From assembly GCA_031310005.1 (NCBI GenBank), contig CM062382.1:1116001-1180000 (forward strand): a stretch of 64,000 nt of DNA, given 5' to 3'. Each line of letters begins with the position of its first letter. The stretch's first letter is position 1. Shown here one piece after another: positions 23,465 through 36,065 of the stretch. Made by a program: the position numbers and the translations under genes. The DNA is from Dactylellina haptotyla (Eukaryota; Ascomycota; Orbiliomycetes; Orbiliales; Orbiliaceae). Below the pieces are notes generated by a model. That model was not told the DNA's origin. It searched no databases and was given only the letters and a program-made list of their open reading frames with translations.

Positions 23465-25582
23465 TTTTCGTCTGCGAGCTAAATGTAGCTTTTGGTGAAT
23501 GTGAGGTTTGACGTTTGTACTGCAAACAATTGAATGCCGGCAACAATTTCTTTCATAGGAATGGAAGAGCGAAAGCGTAGTAAATTTTTCCAGAGAATCG
23601 GAAGTAATAGTTTTACAATTTAAAGAGCGGGTGGCGATAAGAACCCTTTCTCTGGCGGTTTAGCTCAATATATAGACTACATTCGCACAAGCGGCCAACG
23701 GGAGATAACCCGGACCTGGCCCCGCATCTGATTGATTTTTTTTTCTTACTATCTTTCGACCGCCGCTAGCCCGTGCTTATGTCATGGCTTGGGCTCACAC
23801 CAATCTGCTAGATTAACTTTTTGGGAAGCGTGCAGATGGCCTCGGAAGCTAAGCTGCTGAACATGCGGAAAGAAGTCGGGCACTGCTTGGAAGTTCTAGG
23901 GCCGTCTGTGCTGGAATTTTGCCGGCGGATGTGTTGGGAATAGGCGAAGGTGTTGGACTGGCGGGAAATTTCTCAATGCGGCTTGCAAGATGTTGGGCCC
24001 ATGTTTGGAGGTTTGACTCAAGCTTTTCTTAGGCTTTGGTCAGGTCTCAGCGGCCGCCATTTGCTTGGCTTCGAGATCTGGCAAAACAGATCTTGGAAGA
24101 GGAGGTGGAAAGGCTCAGGCCGCGCGATTTCCACGTGAACGTTCCGCCTCTCTTACAAGGCTTTGTTAATTGAGGCTTTACGAGCCCGATGTCGATGGTA
24201 GCTTGGAACTAGCTGTGCCTGGATACTGCCTGAGCCTTTTGCAAGGTATGTCGCCGTGCTTATATTCAAAAACTGGAAGCCGACATTTTCACTGTGCAAC
24301 CTCGCGGGCCTTCTCAGCAACCCATGCTCTCATGACCTATTATTTCGGGTTCCGCCCCGGTTCGGTATCCGGCAAGTACCAGCCCGATGGAGTCCGTAAT
24401 TCGCTGCGCCATCGTAGTTCTCGCATATATCTGCAAGCAGCCTTTTTACTTTTGCTGGAATTGTCAGTCGCCCAGGTTACACAAGGCTTTAACTCAACGC
24501 AAACCGGACAAACCGTCCCATTTCCTCACCCCCACAAACAAACGGACGCGACGCCCAATAGAACGTGACCGACACAATGGATTCGAAACAAAAAGTAATA
24601 TTGCCTGCATGCGGGCATGGGGATCGGGAAGGCCTATACCTGAAGGAATAGCCATCGGCATGTAGATAGCTGTGACGATGAGAAAAATAAATTAGATTGT
24701 TATTAAAAACTTTAACGGTATTATCGTAGTTTGGAGAGAAAATGACCTGTTGAGCTCGGTTGGCCTATTGTTGTCCACGCTAGAGTCATACGTCAGACGA
24801 CGAACGTGGACGTCAACTAGATCCGTGGGTCGTAATGAACGTCGAATCATATGACGAATAGGTTTTCTTGGTATTGTGAGAAGAAAAAAAAGTCTTGTTC
24901 TGTCCTTACGAATCCGTGCTTAGCGGTCCCGATATACGAAGGATCAGGCTCCCAGGATCCAAGGCATTCGAGATAAGCGGGTGATACCTAACCCAGACCC
25001 CGAGGAAGTTCTAGTGGGTAGCGGCACAGCCTATGCAGTCAGCAAAACCGCGCCTTACTTTCGCATCAGGAAAAAGTAGGACGAGTTGACTATTGTCGAT
25101 TAGCATATTTGGTTTAGGATTACTATCAGTGAAAATATGGGGGAATCTTTTCCAACTAAACGTTATATATTCGTATTCTTCAAAACTTCGCTAGCTATGC
25201 AGAGCAGATGGGGTTTCGCCAACCAGGTGTTGGCGGAGTAAATAAACAACAAAACACAGCCAAAAAGGCTGAAAACGCCTTTCATAACGCCTTTATAAAC
25301 TAAAATAATTTTGACAAAGAAAGGCACTAGTAAATCAAAACTAGAAATGTGGAGAGGAAACCTTGAGAAAAACAAACAGAAAAGAGATAAAAAAAGTATT
25401 AGACGCCCTGAACTCGTTAAACAATGCCTCCAAACATTTCTAGAATTCTAGAATATTGTTAAAATCCAATTGCCCAAACTGAAAACGATGAAACGGTGGT
25501 TATCGATCTGAAAATGCGATTAACATCTGCTGCCGGTTTTTGAAGAGAATGTCGTTTGATTGTATTGTCGTCGTAGTTCTCC
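23465..25582. other. Intergenic region, no gene recognised
   Basis: 2.1 kb between two minus-strand genes. It holds the presumed promoter of the alcohol dehydrogenase and the 3' end of the ankyrin gene. Short frames at 24170-24665 on the plus strand carry no motif. No repeats of note. Confidence 0.5.
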
Positions 25583-26923
25583 CTAGGAGAACCCGCTCGT
25601 TGTAGCCGTAATGGAATCGACAAAGGCGATCCATTCTTTATGTGCGCCTGCGGCTGCATTGAAAGGATTCTCTTTATATAGTGCAATTCTAGCAGATGCC
25701 ATCTGAGCCGCCGTATCTCCTTTACTGTTCGGTGTGACCATTGCGCCGTAACTGAATAGCAAGCTCAAACAACTGTTGAAACCCAAAATCCTCCTCTCGA
25801 ACTCCTCTGACGTCCCCACACTACGATCTCCGGAAAGTAGTCCCGGCGAAGATTCCGCACGGTCCAGGAGCTTGTGAAATCCCCTGACTAGATAATGAAG
25901 CGATGTGTTCCCATCACGATCTGCCATATTTGGGCTCTCTCCGCTCGCTAAAAGTCTGCGAATGTCATCGTACCTCCCTCCGAGCGCGGCTTTCATGAGT
26001 TCTATAGATCTAGATGTCTGCCTTACGCCTGTAGGTGTGTTGGGAGATGCATGTGATGGGCTGGATAATAGATACCATCAGTTGGAGATCCTTCAACTTG
26101 CCACTGGCTTTCTGACCTATACCGAGCGTGGGCATCATGGGAGGGCCTGTAAGAGTAGTCGGTTGAGGTTAAGGAGCCCATTGTGCTATATTCAGCCGAT
26201 GAGGCATAGAGAGTCTCCCCAAGTGTGGCAGCGGAATATGATAGTCGTGTGTCGTGGTAACTAGGATAACTATAATTTAAGAAAGAATTACTATTAGAAA
26301 ACATTGTCCTCTTGCGGTATGTATACGTATATACAAGGTATTTTTTTGGAGACTGCCACTCACTTGGAAACCATATCTCCAGTGTAGAACTGATCCTCAG
26401 AGCCATGCGAAGGAGTGACAGGATAAGACTCTGGATAGTCAAAAAGACCGGGCTGTTCATAGTCCCAATTCGCATCGTAGTCTTCCGGCCGCCTGCTCTC
26501 CCTTGGAGACGATGTCTCACGGGTAGGGCTAGACTTGCCAGCGTACCGTTTCTCATATCTTCGAACTTTCCTTGGCGTGATCTTGTCGATAATGTCCCGG
26601 CTCAATCCCATTTCCGTGTCGGGGACATTTTGCGACTTCTGTTCGAGGTACGCTCTCATATCTGCAGATCGTACGTTCTTCTTAAAGCCCCATACTTCGA
26701 TCTGGTTTTGATAGCTTCGTTTGCTATAAACAGATAAAAGGATATCTTAGTCAGCAACGAACGAACAATTAAAAGTTGAGAATAGTAGCGAGACGGGAGT
26801 GGCTTACCAAGCCTCGAAGTTGTATTTCGACTTGAGAATCTCTCGTACTTCAGCAAGGGGCCGACCCTCCTCAATGTAGTAACGATAGATCTCTTGTTTA
26901 TATGTTTCCCACGGTTTACCCAT
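25583..26923 (-). CDS. Clr5-domain and ankyrin-repeat protein
   Basis: Four exons (26923-26808, 26723-26364, 26269-26076, 26001-25583) give 362 residues. The N-terminus (about 1-60) is a Clr5 domain, a fungal helix-turn-helix-like module beginning WETYKQEIYRYYIEEG and continuing, across the first intron, to QIEVWGFKKN. The middle (80-220) is charged and Ser/Tyr-rich with no fold visible. The C-terminal part has an ankyrin-like unit, MKAALGGRYDDIRRLLASG followed by DRDGNTSLHYLV, and a second helical pair near the end (GDTAAQMASARIALYKEN). The junction into the last exon is inferred from the phase and from the ankyrin consensus it restores. Clr5-ankyrin proteins are numerous in Pezizomycotina; their function is mostly unknown, and a chromatin or regulatory role is only inferred. 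Confidence 0.82.
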
Positions 26924-29900
26924 TGTGTTTTAGTTCTAGATAATCGACTAGAAACGATATATATATTGAGATGGATAGTTTAGAGTGGAAGCGACTGTTG
27001 GATATGAGTGGGATCGAAAAGGTCGAGACTTGTCTTCTTATGTGCCTTTAAGGCTGTTTATGAGTCTTGATGATGTTCTTGTGATGAGCCTCGAAAATGA
27101 GTGTCATCGAAAGGTGGATATCCCCATTATTTAAGTCTGTCGAGGACGTAGGTTCTTGAAACGTTTCAATAGATCCTTTAACTTGCTGCTGCAAGGCGGA
27201 ACAAGGAAGTACATCTTAAGAGTAGCTTGCTCAGAACACTATCGACCCGAAAAGGGACTAACAGGCATCCCACGAAAAAAAATAAAAAATAAAAAAAAGA
27301 CAAGAGAGCCCCGGGGGTGTGTGTGCGAAAGCAGGGTAGGTTCCAGTGCAACCGCGTTTTACAGTGACGATTCTTCGCGTTCAACCTGACGCAGCATTGG
27401 CCAGTCTGCATTTCAGCCTTGACTCACAGACCCTGTATTAAATGTACTGACGTATCCGTGGGTTGTGGGAAATACGGATCTCTGGGGGGAAGCGTGACCT
27501 TTGGCTCATACGCTGGCGCCAATTTTGGGATTCAATAGACGAGGACATGGTTCAGATCCGATTATCTGTCATCATAGTGTTTTAGGAATGCTCCCAAGTA
27601 CCTCCCCCAACGATCAAGGTTGCCGTATTGAGGTTGGGGAGGCTGATATTCCGTGAGTCTTAACCCGGGAATCCGGGTTAGGCCCATGAGGTTCCCCATC
27701 CGCCGGCGAACCCTTTTTTCTTCATATGACTTTCTAAACAAGCCGAATTGAGGCTTCGCACTGTTTCTGGCGGCCTTCCTTTGTACAAAAGATCGATTCC
27801 ACTAGTCTGACACTCAGTCAGTCAAGAAGGACGCCATCAGTTTAATTGCCTTCCCTAGGCCTTCATGGAGGCTGACTCTTCGAGGTGGAAAAGGATTAGC
27901 CTTGGCTGAATGCACTTTTGGCGAGTGTGGGTGGGTTCCACCCATGCAGGACCAGTCGATTTTGCTTCTTTCTAGTGGAGAACGTGTGGTTCGTTTGTTC
28001 GCTCCTCACAACTCTTGCCGGTTTATAGCTTAGTCAGTACTCAGCCAACCCCATCTTAACATCGTCGACGGTTCGGATGGTGTTGGTGGTTTTGTTAATT
28101 CTCGCTTGTTTAATATTTCCCCTTGGGGAGAAATTATTCCAAAATATCGAGCCTGCACACACCACCCCGTCTGCAGGTCGACTAATCCGTCGACACCTTA
28201 GCCTCAGTGCCCAGGGTCGCCGTAGTTCTTATTTTGGTTTGGCCCGGTAGACGTTTGGGAACGGCGATGCAAGTAGAGATACCTATTACCTATTCCTAGA
28301 TTCCATCTTGCAGACTTCGAGACATCTTCTCACTAGTCTCTTTCGCTTATTCTTTGGGACAATTGGATCTCTGTGCAACCAAAGTGTAGATGCAAAGCCA
28401 CGCCATTGAGATCTTCCATCTCTGCTTCTCGAAAGGGGAATATGTTATCTAAAAAGTTCTTCTAGAATCTCCGAGGAACAAAAAGTTGATGCGCCCCTTT
28501 TCCCAGCAGGTAAGCTGCGATGCCAAAGTAGACGTTTGCGCCTTTTTACTGCAAGGACTCCTTATTGATTAAGCACACGCACATTAAACGCCGGACACAA
28601 GTCGCATTCATCCTTAAATTCAGGTACGGCACGTTTCAATTTGTTTGTTGATAGCAGGTGCCCGCATTGGGCCAAGGGAGGTCTGCGGAATTCCGGAATG
28701 AAGCTGCACACACTCTCTTCCAGAGTGAGATCGTCAGGTCCTTGTACCACATGCAATTAATCTGATTAATCTCGTCGACACCCTCCGTGCACCACCCTCG
28801 GGCGTCAATCGGAAGTGTTTCCATTCAACTGGTTGAAACGTAAGTGCGGCAGGCGCAAAGATATCTGTCCAACCACGCCTCGTGTGGCTTTCCAGGCATC
28901 CAGGGGGTGTGATCGCAGGAGGATTGATATGATTATGTCGTCTGGGTAAATGTACAATTAGGACTTTCCGATTAATTTGTTGTTGGGTCAAGCTTCTATC
29001 ATTTGTCATGATGCTGGTAGGGCCCACTGGGGCTTTGCGGTTCCCGCTTCTTTGTGTGACTTCCGCTGAACGGCGAATTCGAACACCCAATTAACTCGAC
29101 TCGCTAGCCCTTGTCTACCAAAAAATCAGTTCCGCCAAATCTTTCTAATAGAAGTCTAGTTGAATGCTTCAAGAAATGCAACTGAAAAAGCGACTTTTCG
29201 TACACTGCATCAAAAGGATATAGATTTGAATATTATAGACCTTTATGATTACTACCGAGGCTCTTGTGATAGCTCAGCCATCTTTCTTGGCTGTAGAGGA
29301 GTCGAAGGTTCGCAAGCCTGGGCGGGAACGTTTTTGTGGTAGGGCTGTTGACGACCTCCTGCCCAAACCCAAAAAGTTCACTATTTTCTGTGTCGGACAA
29401 CCCCACAATATGCTTTTGTAAGCACCTGCAAGCTTTTTGACGTCACACGGGGATGGGTTCGAGCAGCTGCACATTTGTTTATTTGTTGTACGTGCATGAA
29501 GACGACGGCAACATTTTACAATAGAAGCACCTTACATGAACATGAACGGGGATTCTATTGAAGGGGAAATTTTCGATAGCTATTTCGGAAATAACTTAGC
29601 TCGAAGTGCGACGGCAGAAAAGACGGGATGAGTTGAGGGTTTAACGGATGATCATATGATGCTGGTTTTATCTTGCATGAAGAATACTTTATTTAGAAAA
29701 CGTAGCGGTTTTGTTCTCTCGACCTTCACATTTGCGCAAAGCAAAAGGTTAATCGATTATTCAATGAGAGACATCGGATTATCAATTCCTTCCTGATACC
29801 GTCGACGGAGAATTCGAAGAAGCTAGTCGAGCTGCCTAAATGGAATTAAATTGCGGAGAGGAGCTAGCGCAGCGCGGGCCTGGTAAGCAACTTGCCGTCG

Positions 29901-30785
29901 GTCCAATTGCTTGGCTCCCTATCATTTGGGCAGCGCACTGATTGACTTTCAGTCTTTCCGAGCATTGATGCCGACACGAACAGGTGGAGACAGCGAAAAA
30001 AGTTGAGTTCGAGCGCGCGTGTGTCTCGATATACAACCTTTCACATGTATTGTTACAGACAAAAGTAACGTTACGTCGACGAAACTATCTAGATGCCTGC
30101 ACGTTTGCCATAAATCGGATCGGGCCATCGGAGGGAGTAGTCGCGACGCTTGATTTCCATGGTTGCAAGCAAGAACGACGCTCTCTCGATATGTCTACGA
30201 TCATCTTCCCCGCCTTTGCGTGGAGAAAAACACCCGGCCGATTGCCGGTTTAAAATTAAAAAAGCCAGGTGCACGGAAATGTTGACGAATTAGGCTTCCT
30301 TTCGTAGGTGATCGCTTACTTGCTGGAGCGAAGATACCCAGGAATCCCTGCCTTCGGCCCTCACTCAACATGTGCATGCTTGAATCTAGGGGAATTCGAT
30401 GCAGCAAACGCTGTGTGCAATGTGAAGATTCGCGAAGAATTTTCTGTCAAATTATACGTTTCGCAAACCGGTCAAGCGTCCGGTATAGCCTTCTGCTCCT
30501 TACCTTCTTTTCGAACCTTCTCCTCGGCTGTGAATGAGGTTAAATCTGCCGTGAGGAATCCGGTACTTAAGTGGTGAGGCGCGCGCTGTTCCTCCTTCGC
30601 AACACCCGCCAGGTCCCCTTCGCGAAAGGTGAGAAACGAGAGGAACCCAGCCATCCGTCATACGACTATCGAGAAAAGCCCATCGCCCCCTTCGTAGCTT
30701 CACTAATTCTCGATCTTGAATACTACCTATCCTATCCGACCCGCGGAGCAGCATCTTGCTTCCGCATCTTTCCTTCGTTGCAAAA
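26924..30785. other. 3.9 kb divergent intergenic region, no gene recognised
   Basis: The largest gap in the window, between the Clr5-ankyrin gene and the beta-glucosidase. Seen: an A-rich stretch at 27280-27300 and short scattered frames (longest 118 codons, 28734-29090 minus) lacking motifs. No inverted terminal repeats, transposase remnants or tRNA genes could be seen. The 3' part should contain the glucosidase promoter. Confidence 0.5.
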
Positions 30786-33700
30786 ATGGCACCCAACAAA
30801 GCTTCAGCACTTGGTACTGCTGTTCTGCTCTTCTCAGCCCTAGCGGGCGCCCAAGAACCGGTACGGCTCGCTTGCTCCCTTTCAGAACATGCTATTTATT
30901 GCACTCTGCGTCTCTGTCGATGCTACTCAGGAGATGATTTTCCGCGGCGGATCCCGATGGCTTGGGCTTGGGATACCAAGCGCCGTGAAATATTTCCTGA
31001 ACGAGCAATTCGTAAGATGCTATATCGTTCCGTTCCTTGGAACAAATGCGATTCGCCAATTGCAGATGCAGCGTGTAAACTCTGCGCAGGCAACGGTTGT
31101 TGACTAGTGAGGTGCCCTTTGGCCCGTTGATAATGACGATATAGAACGCTCCGATATTCTATCCTCGATCTCCGCCAGCGTACCCGGCCCCCATCGGAAC
31201 AGGGAAAGGCCTCCCAGAATGGAGCGAGGCATATTCAAAGGCGCAAGCTATTGTTGCACAAATGACTATAGCGGAGAAAGGTAAGCAGCTTACCTGGCGA
31301 AATTAAAGTGAGGCTGAGCATCGTCCTCGCTTTGTGCGCAAAGGTGCAATGCGACAACCACACCGCAACACAAAACTTTGGGCGTTTCCCTCCTTTGCGC
31401 GCGCGATTGTTATGTAATATACAACAAGAAGGTCCCTTGAAGCTTCCAAGTTTAGGAATCGTCTCCACTTTCCTACATTTCTGAATAACTCTTGAAGTAA
31501 CATGGAATGACTCGACTATTCTTTCGCCTGCATGTCTGCCTAGCCCGTCCCCGAAGCTTGTTTCGTTGTTTAGTTTGCTTGTGTCCTTGCGCTTGTCGTG
31601 TGTCATTTTTTCTTCTTGGGGGGGCCGCTGCTCACAATATCAAATTGATGCCTCACAGTGAACTTGACGTCTGGTGTCGGCTGGCAAGGAGAACAATGTG
31701 TGGGAAATACTGGGAGTGTCCCCCGACTGGGGATCAGGGGTCTCTGTCTTCAAGATAGTCCACTTGGTAAGCTTGAAACATTCAGTATCTTGACATGTTG
31801 ACACGTATATCCACGATATGCAGTCAATATCGCTGGATCGGACATTAACAGGGTGTGCTGATCTCCTCGACAGGTATCAGATTCGGATTGTACTCTTCGG
31901 CTTTTCCCGCCGGTGTCACAATAGCCTCAACTTGGGATGGTGAACTTGCATATCGTCGAGGATTCGCCATGGGTATGGAGCATCGTGGCAAGGGTGTCGA
32001 TGTCCAGCTCGGGCCCGTCTCTGGGCCCCTGGGATTGTTCCCGGAGGGTATGTCACCATGGTCCTCAACATAGATGCCGAGGTTGCCATCAAAATCACTA
32101 ACCCCCCATATGTAGGCGGCAGAAACTGGGAAGGTGGAGGCTCAGACCCGTTCCTAAGTGGAGTCGGACTCGCTGCTGCAGTTCGAGGCATCCAGGTACG
32201 TCTGCAACCGGAGCGGGAAGCCTCAAGCCTCTCCACGATGACTAACCTTATCATGAACAGGACGCAGGGGTGATTGCATGTGCGAAGCACTACATAGGTG
32301 GGTCGCTAACTAGAGCCGCCTTCTTTGGCTTCAAAAATATTTGGAATTCTTCTGGAAGCGTGACTGACTTCGGATTGTATTTTTTAACTATGCAGCCAAT
32401 GAACAGGTATGTACAAAAAGTCGACTCTTAAAATGCACTTTTGGGTGGGGCTCAACGGCCTCCGAAATCAACAATAACATTAACTTATGGCGTGTTTTGA
32501 AACGGTTTCTTTAGGAACATTATCGTAATAGGGGAGAGAGCGTCATCCCAGTCAACCAGAGCATCAGTTCCAATGTAGACGATCGTACGTTGCATGAGGT
32601 ATACGCCTGGCCTTTCGCTGACGCGGTCCGGGCTGGCGTCGGCTCCATCATGTGCTCGTGAGTAACACACATACCGTTTACCCCCCTTCCGTACGCGTAA
32701 AGACAGGACGGAATTAAGAAGTATCACGGAGGAACTAATGACCCTTTCTTGTTATAGTTACAACCAGGTATGATCGTCAACGGGTACAGTGGACGGCGAT
32801 TCAACCGGCTGACATGGTCCAAGATCAACAACTCCTATGGGTGCCAGAACAGCGAATTGATGAACGGTATCTTGAAGAATGAACTTGGATTCCCAGGGTA
32901 CCCACCCCCCTTGTCCTAGCGGCTCAATATACGGCTAGAAATAAAGAAAGAAAACTCTAACATATGTGGGGCCGAACATAGCTTCGTGATGTCTGATTGG
33001 CAGGCACAACAGTGAGTTCCTAAATCTCAAGACCCCCCCTCCACCGTCTATATAGACCACTAATGTGATTCCTTTTTATAGCGCCGGCGTTGGTATGAAG
33101 CCCCTTTAGTCTACAGGACGGGACGAATATTGGAAACTAACATGACATGATTTGCCTCCAGCAACCGCATTGGCTGGTCTTGGTAAGGAGCTAGAATTAC
33201 CCCGACAGGATCCACAAGTGTCTGTGACTGACTAACGCATGCACCCTCCCTTAGATATGGTAACTTTCTTCTTTCGCTAGAGATGAAGTATTCCGAAGTA
33301 CCCCCAGAACTGACAGGTCCATGCAAACTTAGGCTATGCCCGGTGACCAAGTCTTCGTTTCAGGGAATGCATACTGGTAAGTTTTACAAATATATTTGCA
33401 GCACTAGTGGTTCGGACCTATATTGAGCGTGGTTTAACATTTTGTCTCCAGGGGTGCAAATTTGACCATCGCGGTTCTGAACGGCACTGTTCCAATATGG
33501 AGGCTCGACGGTAAGGACAGAAGGATACCCCTTTCGACTCGGCTATAGTTCCCACGATGCTGACACCCTCGTTGCTTAGATATGGCAACCCGGATTATGG
33601 TAATGATCTAGTAATCAATGTCCCGTTGAGAGGTAATCTCTCTAATCTTAATTTCCGAATATATAGGCTTCATTCTACAAGGTTGGTCTCGACAAGGATC

Positions 33701-35327
33701 GCGTGGACGTGAACCTCGACTCCTGGACGACAGATGTCTACGGCTTCGAGAACTGGTTCGCAAAGGAAAATTACCGCATCGTAAACGGCAATGTTGATGT
33801 CCGAGGAACCCACGCAACTCTCATCCGTGAGGTTGCAGCTAAGGGAACCGTGCTCCTCAAGAACAACGGTAGTTTGCCACTCGGAAGAGTCCGACAAATC
33901 GCTGTCTTTGGGTCCGATGCTACTGACAATCCAAGAGGTCCAAACGGATGTCCTGATCGTGGTTGCGCTGATGGAACAGTCGCAATGGGATGGGGATCCG
34001 GCACAGCTAACTTCCCCTACCTGATCTCTCCTTTGACGGCTCTCCAGAACAAGGCCTACGCTGATGGCACTGTCATCCAGTGGGTTGTAGACGACTGGGC
34101 TACCACACAGATGAAGAGTACTGCGACGCAAGCGGAAACCTGTCTTGTGTTCGTTAAGGCCCAAGCTGGCGAGGCTTACATCACTGTCGATGGTAACCAG
34201 GGCGATCGTAACAATCTTACCCTATGGGCGAACGGGGAGCAAGTGATCAAGACAGTTGCCGATAACTGTAACAATACTATTGTCACGATCCATGCCCCAG
34301 GACCTGTGACTATGGAAGAATGGATTGAGTGAGTCGAATAGTGACTACTTGTTGTGTAACCAGATACGTGTACTAACAAGAAGTTCATAGGCATCCTAAC
34401 GTTACTGCTGTTCTCTACGCTGGCTTGCCCGGCCAGGAGAGCGGTAACTCTATCGTCGATGTCCTCTATGGCCTCGTCGAACCTGGCCGTCTTCCGTTCA
34501 CTATCGCGAAGAACGCCTCTGACTACGGCGTCAAGCTAATGTACGAACCTAATAACTCCTACGCGCCTCAGCAGAACTTTACCACTGGTCTTTTGATCGA
34601 TTACCGCTATTTTGACAAGAAAGAAATCGAACCCCGTTTCGAATTCGGATGTAAGTTTCCTCCATCATGTCGTTCGTTCCACGTTCGCCGTGACACAAAG
34701 CTGATCCCGTCGATCCACCCTACAGTCGGCCTCTCTTACACCACATGGAAGTACTCCAACCTTCAGGTCCAGAAACTCAACGCAGGCTCCTACGGCGCCT
34801 TCAGCGGGCGCACCCCAGCCGCCACTTCTGGTAACGTCACGGAAACTCCGGATTCTCTCCTCTTCCCTGCCGACTTCCACCAGGTCCCTTACTACATCTA
34901 TCCATATCTCAACAACACCTCGGACGGCCTCAAGGGCAACGGCACTAAAGGTCCCTCGGACGCCTATGACCCCACCGGCACCCCTATCCGCCCTGCAGGT
35001 GGCGCGCCAGGCGGGCACCCAGGTCTATACGACATCCTGTACCAAGTGAACGTGACTGTATCGAATACCGGGAAGCGTAACGGTGAGGAAATAGTGCAGA
35101 TGTACGTCAGCCAGGGCGAGGAGGACGATCCGGTCCGTGTCCTGCGTGGATTCCGAAGAATATCAGTTGATGCGGGCGGAACGACGAACGTGATCTTTAC
35201 GATTTGCAGGAGAGATATTTCCCGCTGGGACGTTGTTACACAGAACTGGGTTATCAGCAGTGCGGCGAAGACGGTGTACATTGGACGCTCGTCGAGGGAT
35301 TTGCCGCTTAGCGCGAAGCTTGAATAG
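30786..35327 (+). CDS. Secreted GH3 beta-glucosidase (Aspergillus BglA-type), 20 exons
   Basis: Extracellular enzyme hydrolysing cellobiose and short glucans to glucose. Twenty exons join in phase to 853 residues, against about 860 for Aspergillus BglA: 30786-30860, 31145-31280, 31659-31766, 31874-32047, 32116-32195, 32261-32297, 32396-32406, 32515-32657, 32758-32767, 32824-32897, 32982-33011, 33082-33092, 33162-33182, 33255-33259, 33333-33376, 33452-33510, 33580-33599, 33667-34328, 34391-34650, 34726-35327. A signal peptide covers about residues 1-22. Family landmarks are all present: [36 protein letters not shown] with nucleophile Asp288, GLDMAMPGD, and the C-terminal fibronectin-like domain ([20 protein letters not shown]). 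All exons from the second to the seventeenth are under 180 nt. Such genes are usually carbon-catabolite repressed and cellobiose-induced; I make no specific site claim. Confidence 0.92.
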
Positions 35328-36065
35328 GAATCAAGCCGGAGAATGATCCGTGTGAAATATATTCGAGGATATGATGAGAAAGTGCTGTCAGCATGAGAGA
35401 AGGATGGGATTTGAAAAATGGGTTAAGGTGACACAATTGTTGCATTTTCGCATAGGGCATTCTCCGCGATCGTTTGGGTTTTCATAACATTCCTTTGCAT
35501 AAAAGCATTCGGACCTGCCGTGTTTCGGTTTGGGTTCGAGACCGATTCGGACCGATTTTCTGACCGGGTTGATTTTTACGCTTAATGATTAATACTTAAT
35601 TTTTCTCTCTTTTAGTGTACGCATGAGCGGGGGATGGCATGTTCTTATACTCGGGCTTCCGTTGCGTCTATTCATGCGTAGATGGTCGTTTCCCAAACCG
35701 CAATATAATGGCAAAGCACACGTGAACTGTCCATCTTGTGAATGGCTGGCCTTGCAGGTCCCCTTTTGTTGTGATAGAAGGGTCTCGGTAGATGAGGAAC
35801 CAAAATAAATTAATGGTAGTTTTCATTGCTCCCTCCATGTTTAAAATATGTTGAACGGCTTTCAGCAGCCGCAGTAAGGATATATAACTAATATGATTTA
35901 TTGGTATTCCGAACGCTCGTCTTTATAAGAAAATTAAACATCGCACCGTAAATCATACCCATATACTCCACCCATTGAAAGTACCAAAGATTCATAAAAC
36001 CCAAAAGACAAACCCTTCCTACTATCATCCCTCTTTGGATGCCATTATAAAAACCCTCTTTCCTT
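35328..36065. other. Convergent intergenic spacer
   Basis: 0.74 kb between the convergent beta-glucosidase and Zn2Cys6 genes. AT-rich in the second half. Nothing else recognised. Confidence 0.6.

Noticed and set aside
26924-30785. Degenerate transposon in the 3.9 kb gap
   Set aside because: I saw no terminal repeats, transposase or reverse-transcriptase remnants, nor strongly AT-mutated stretches typical of RIP.
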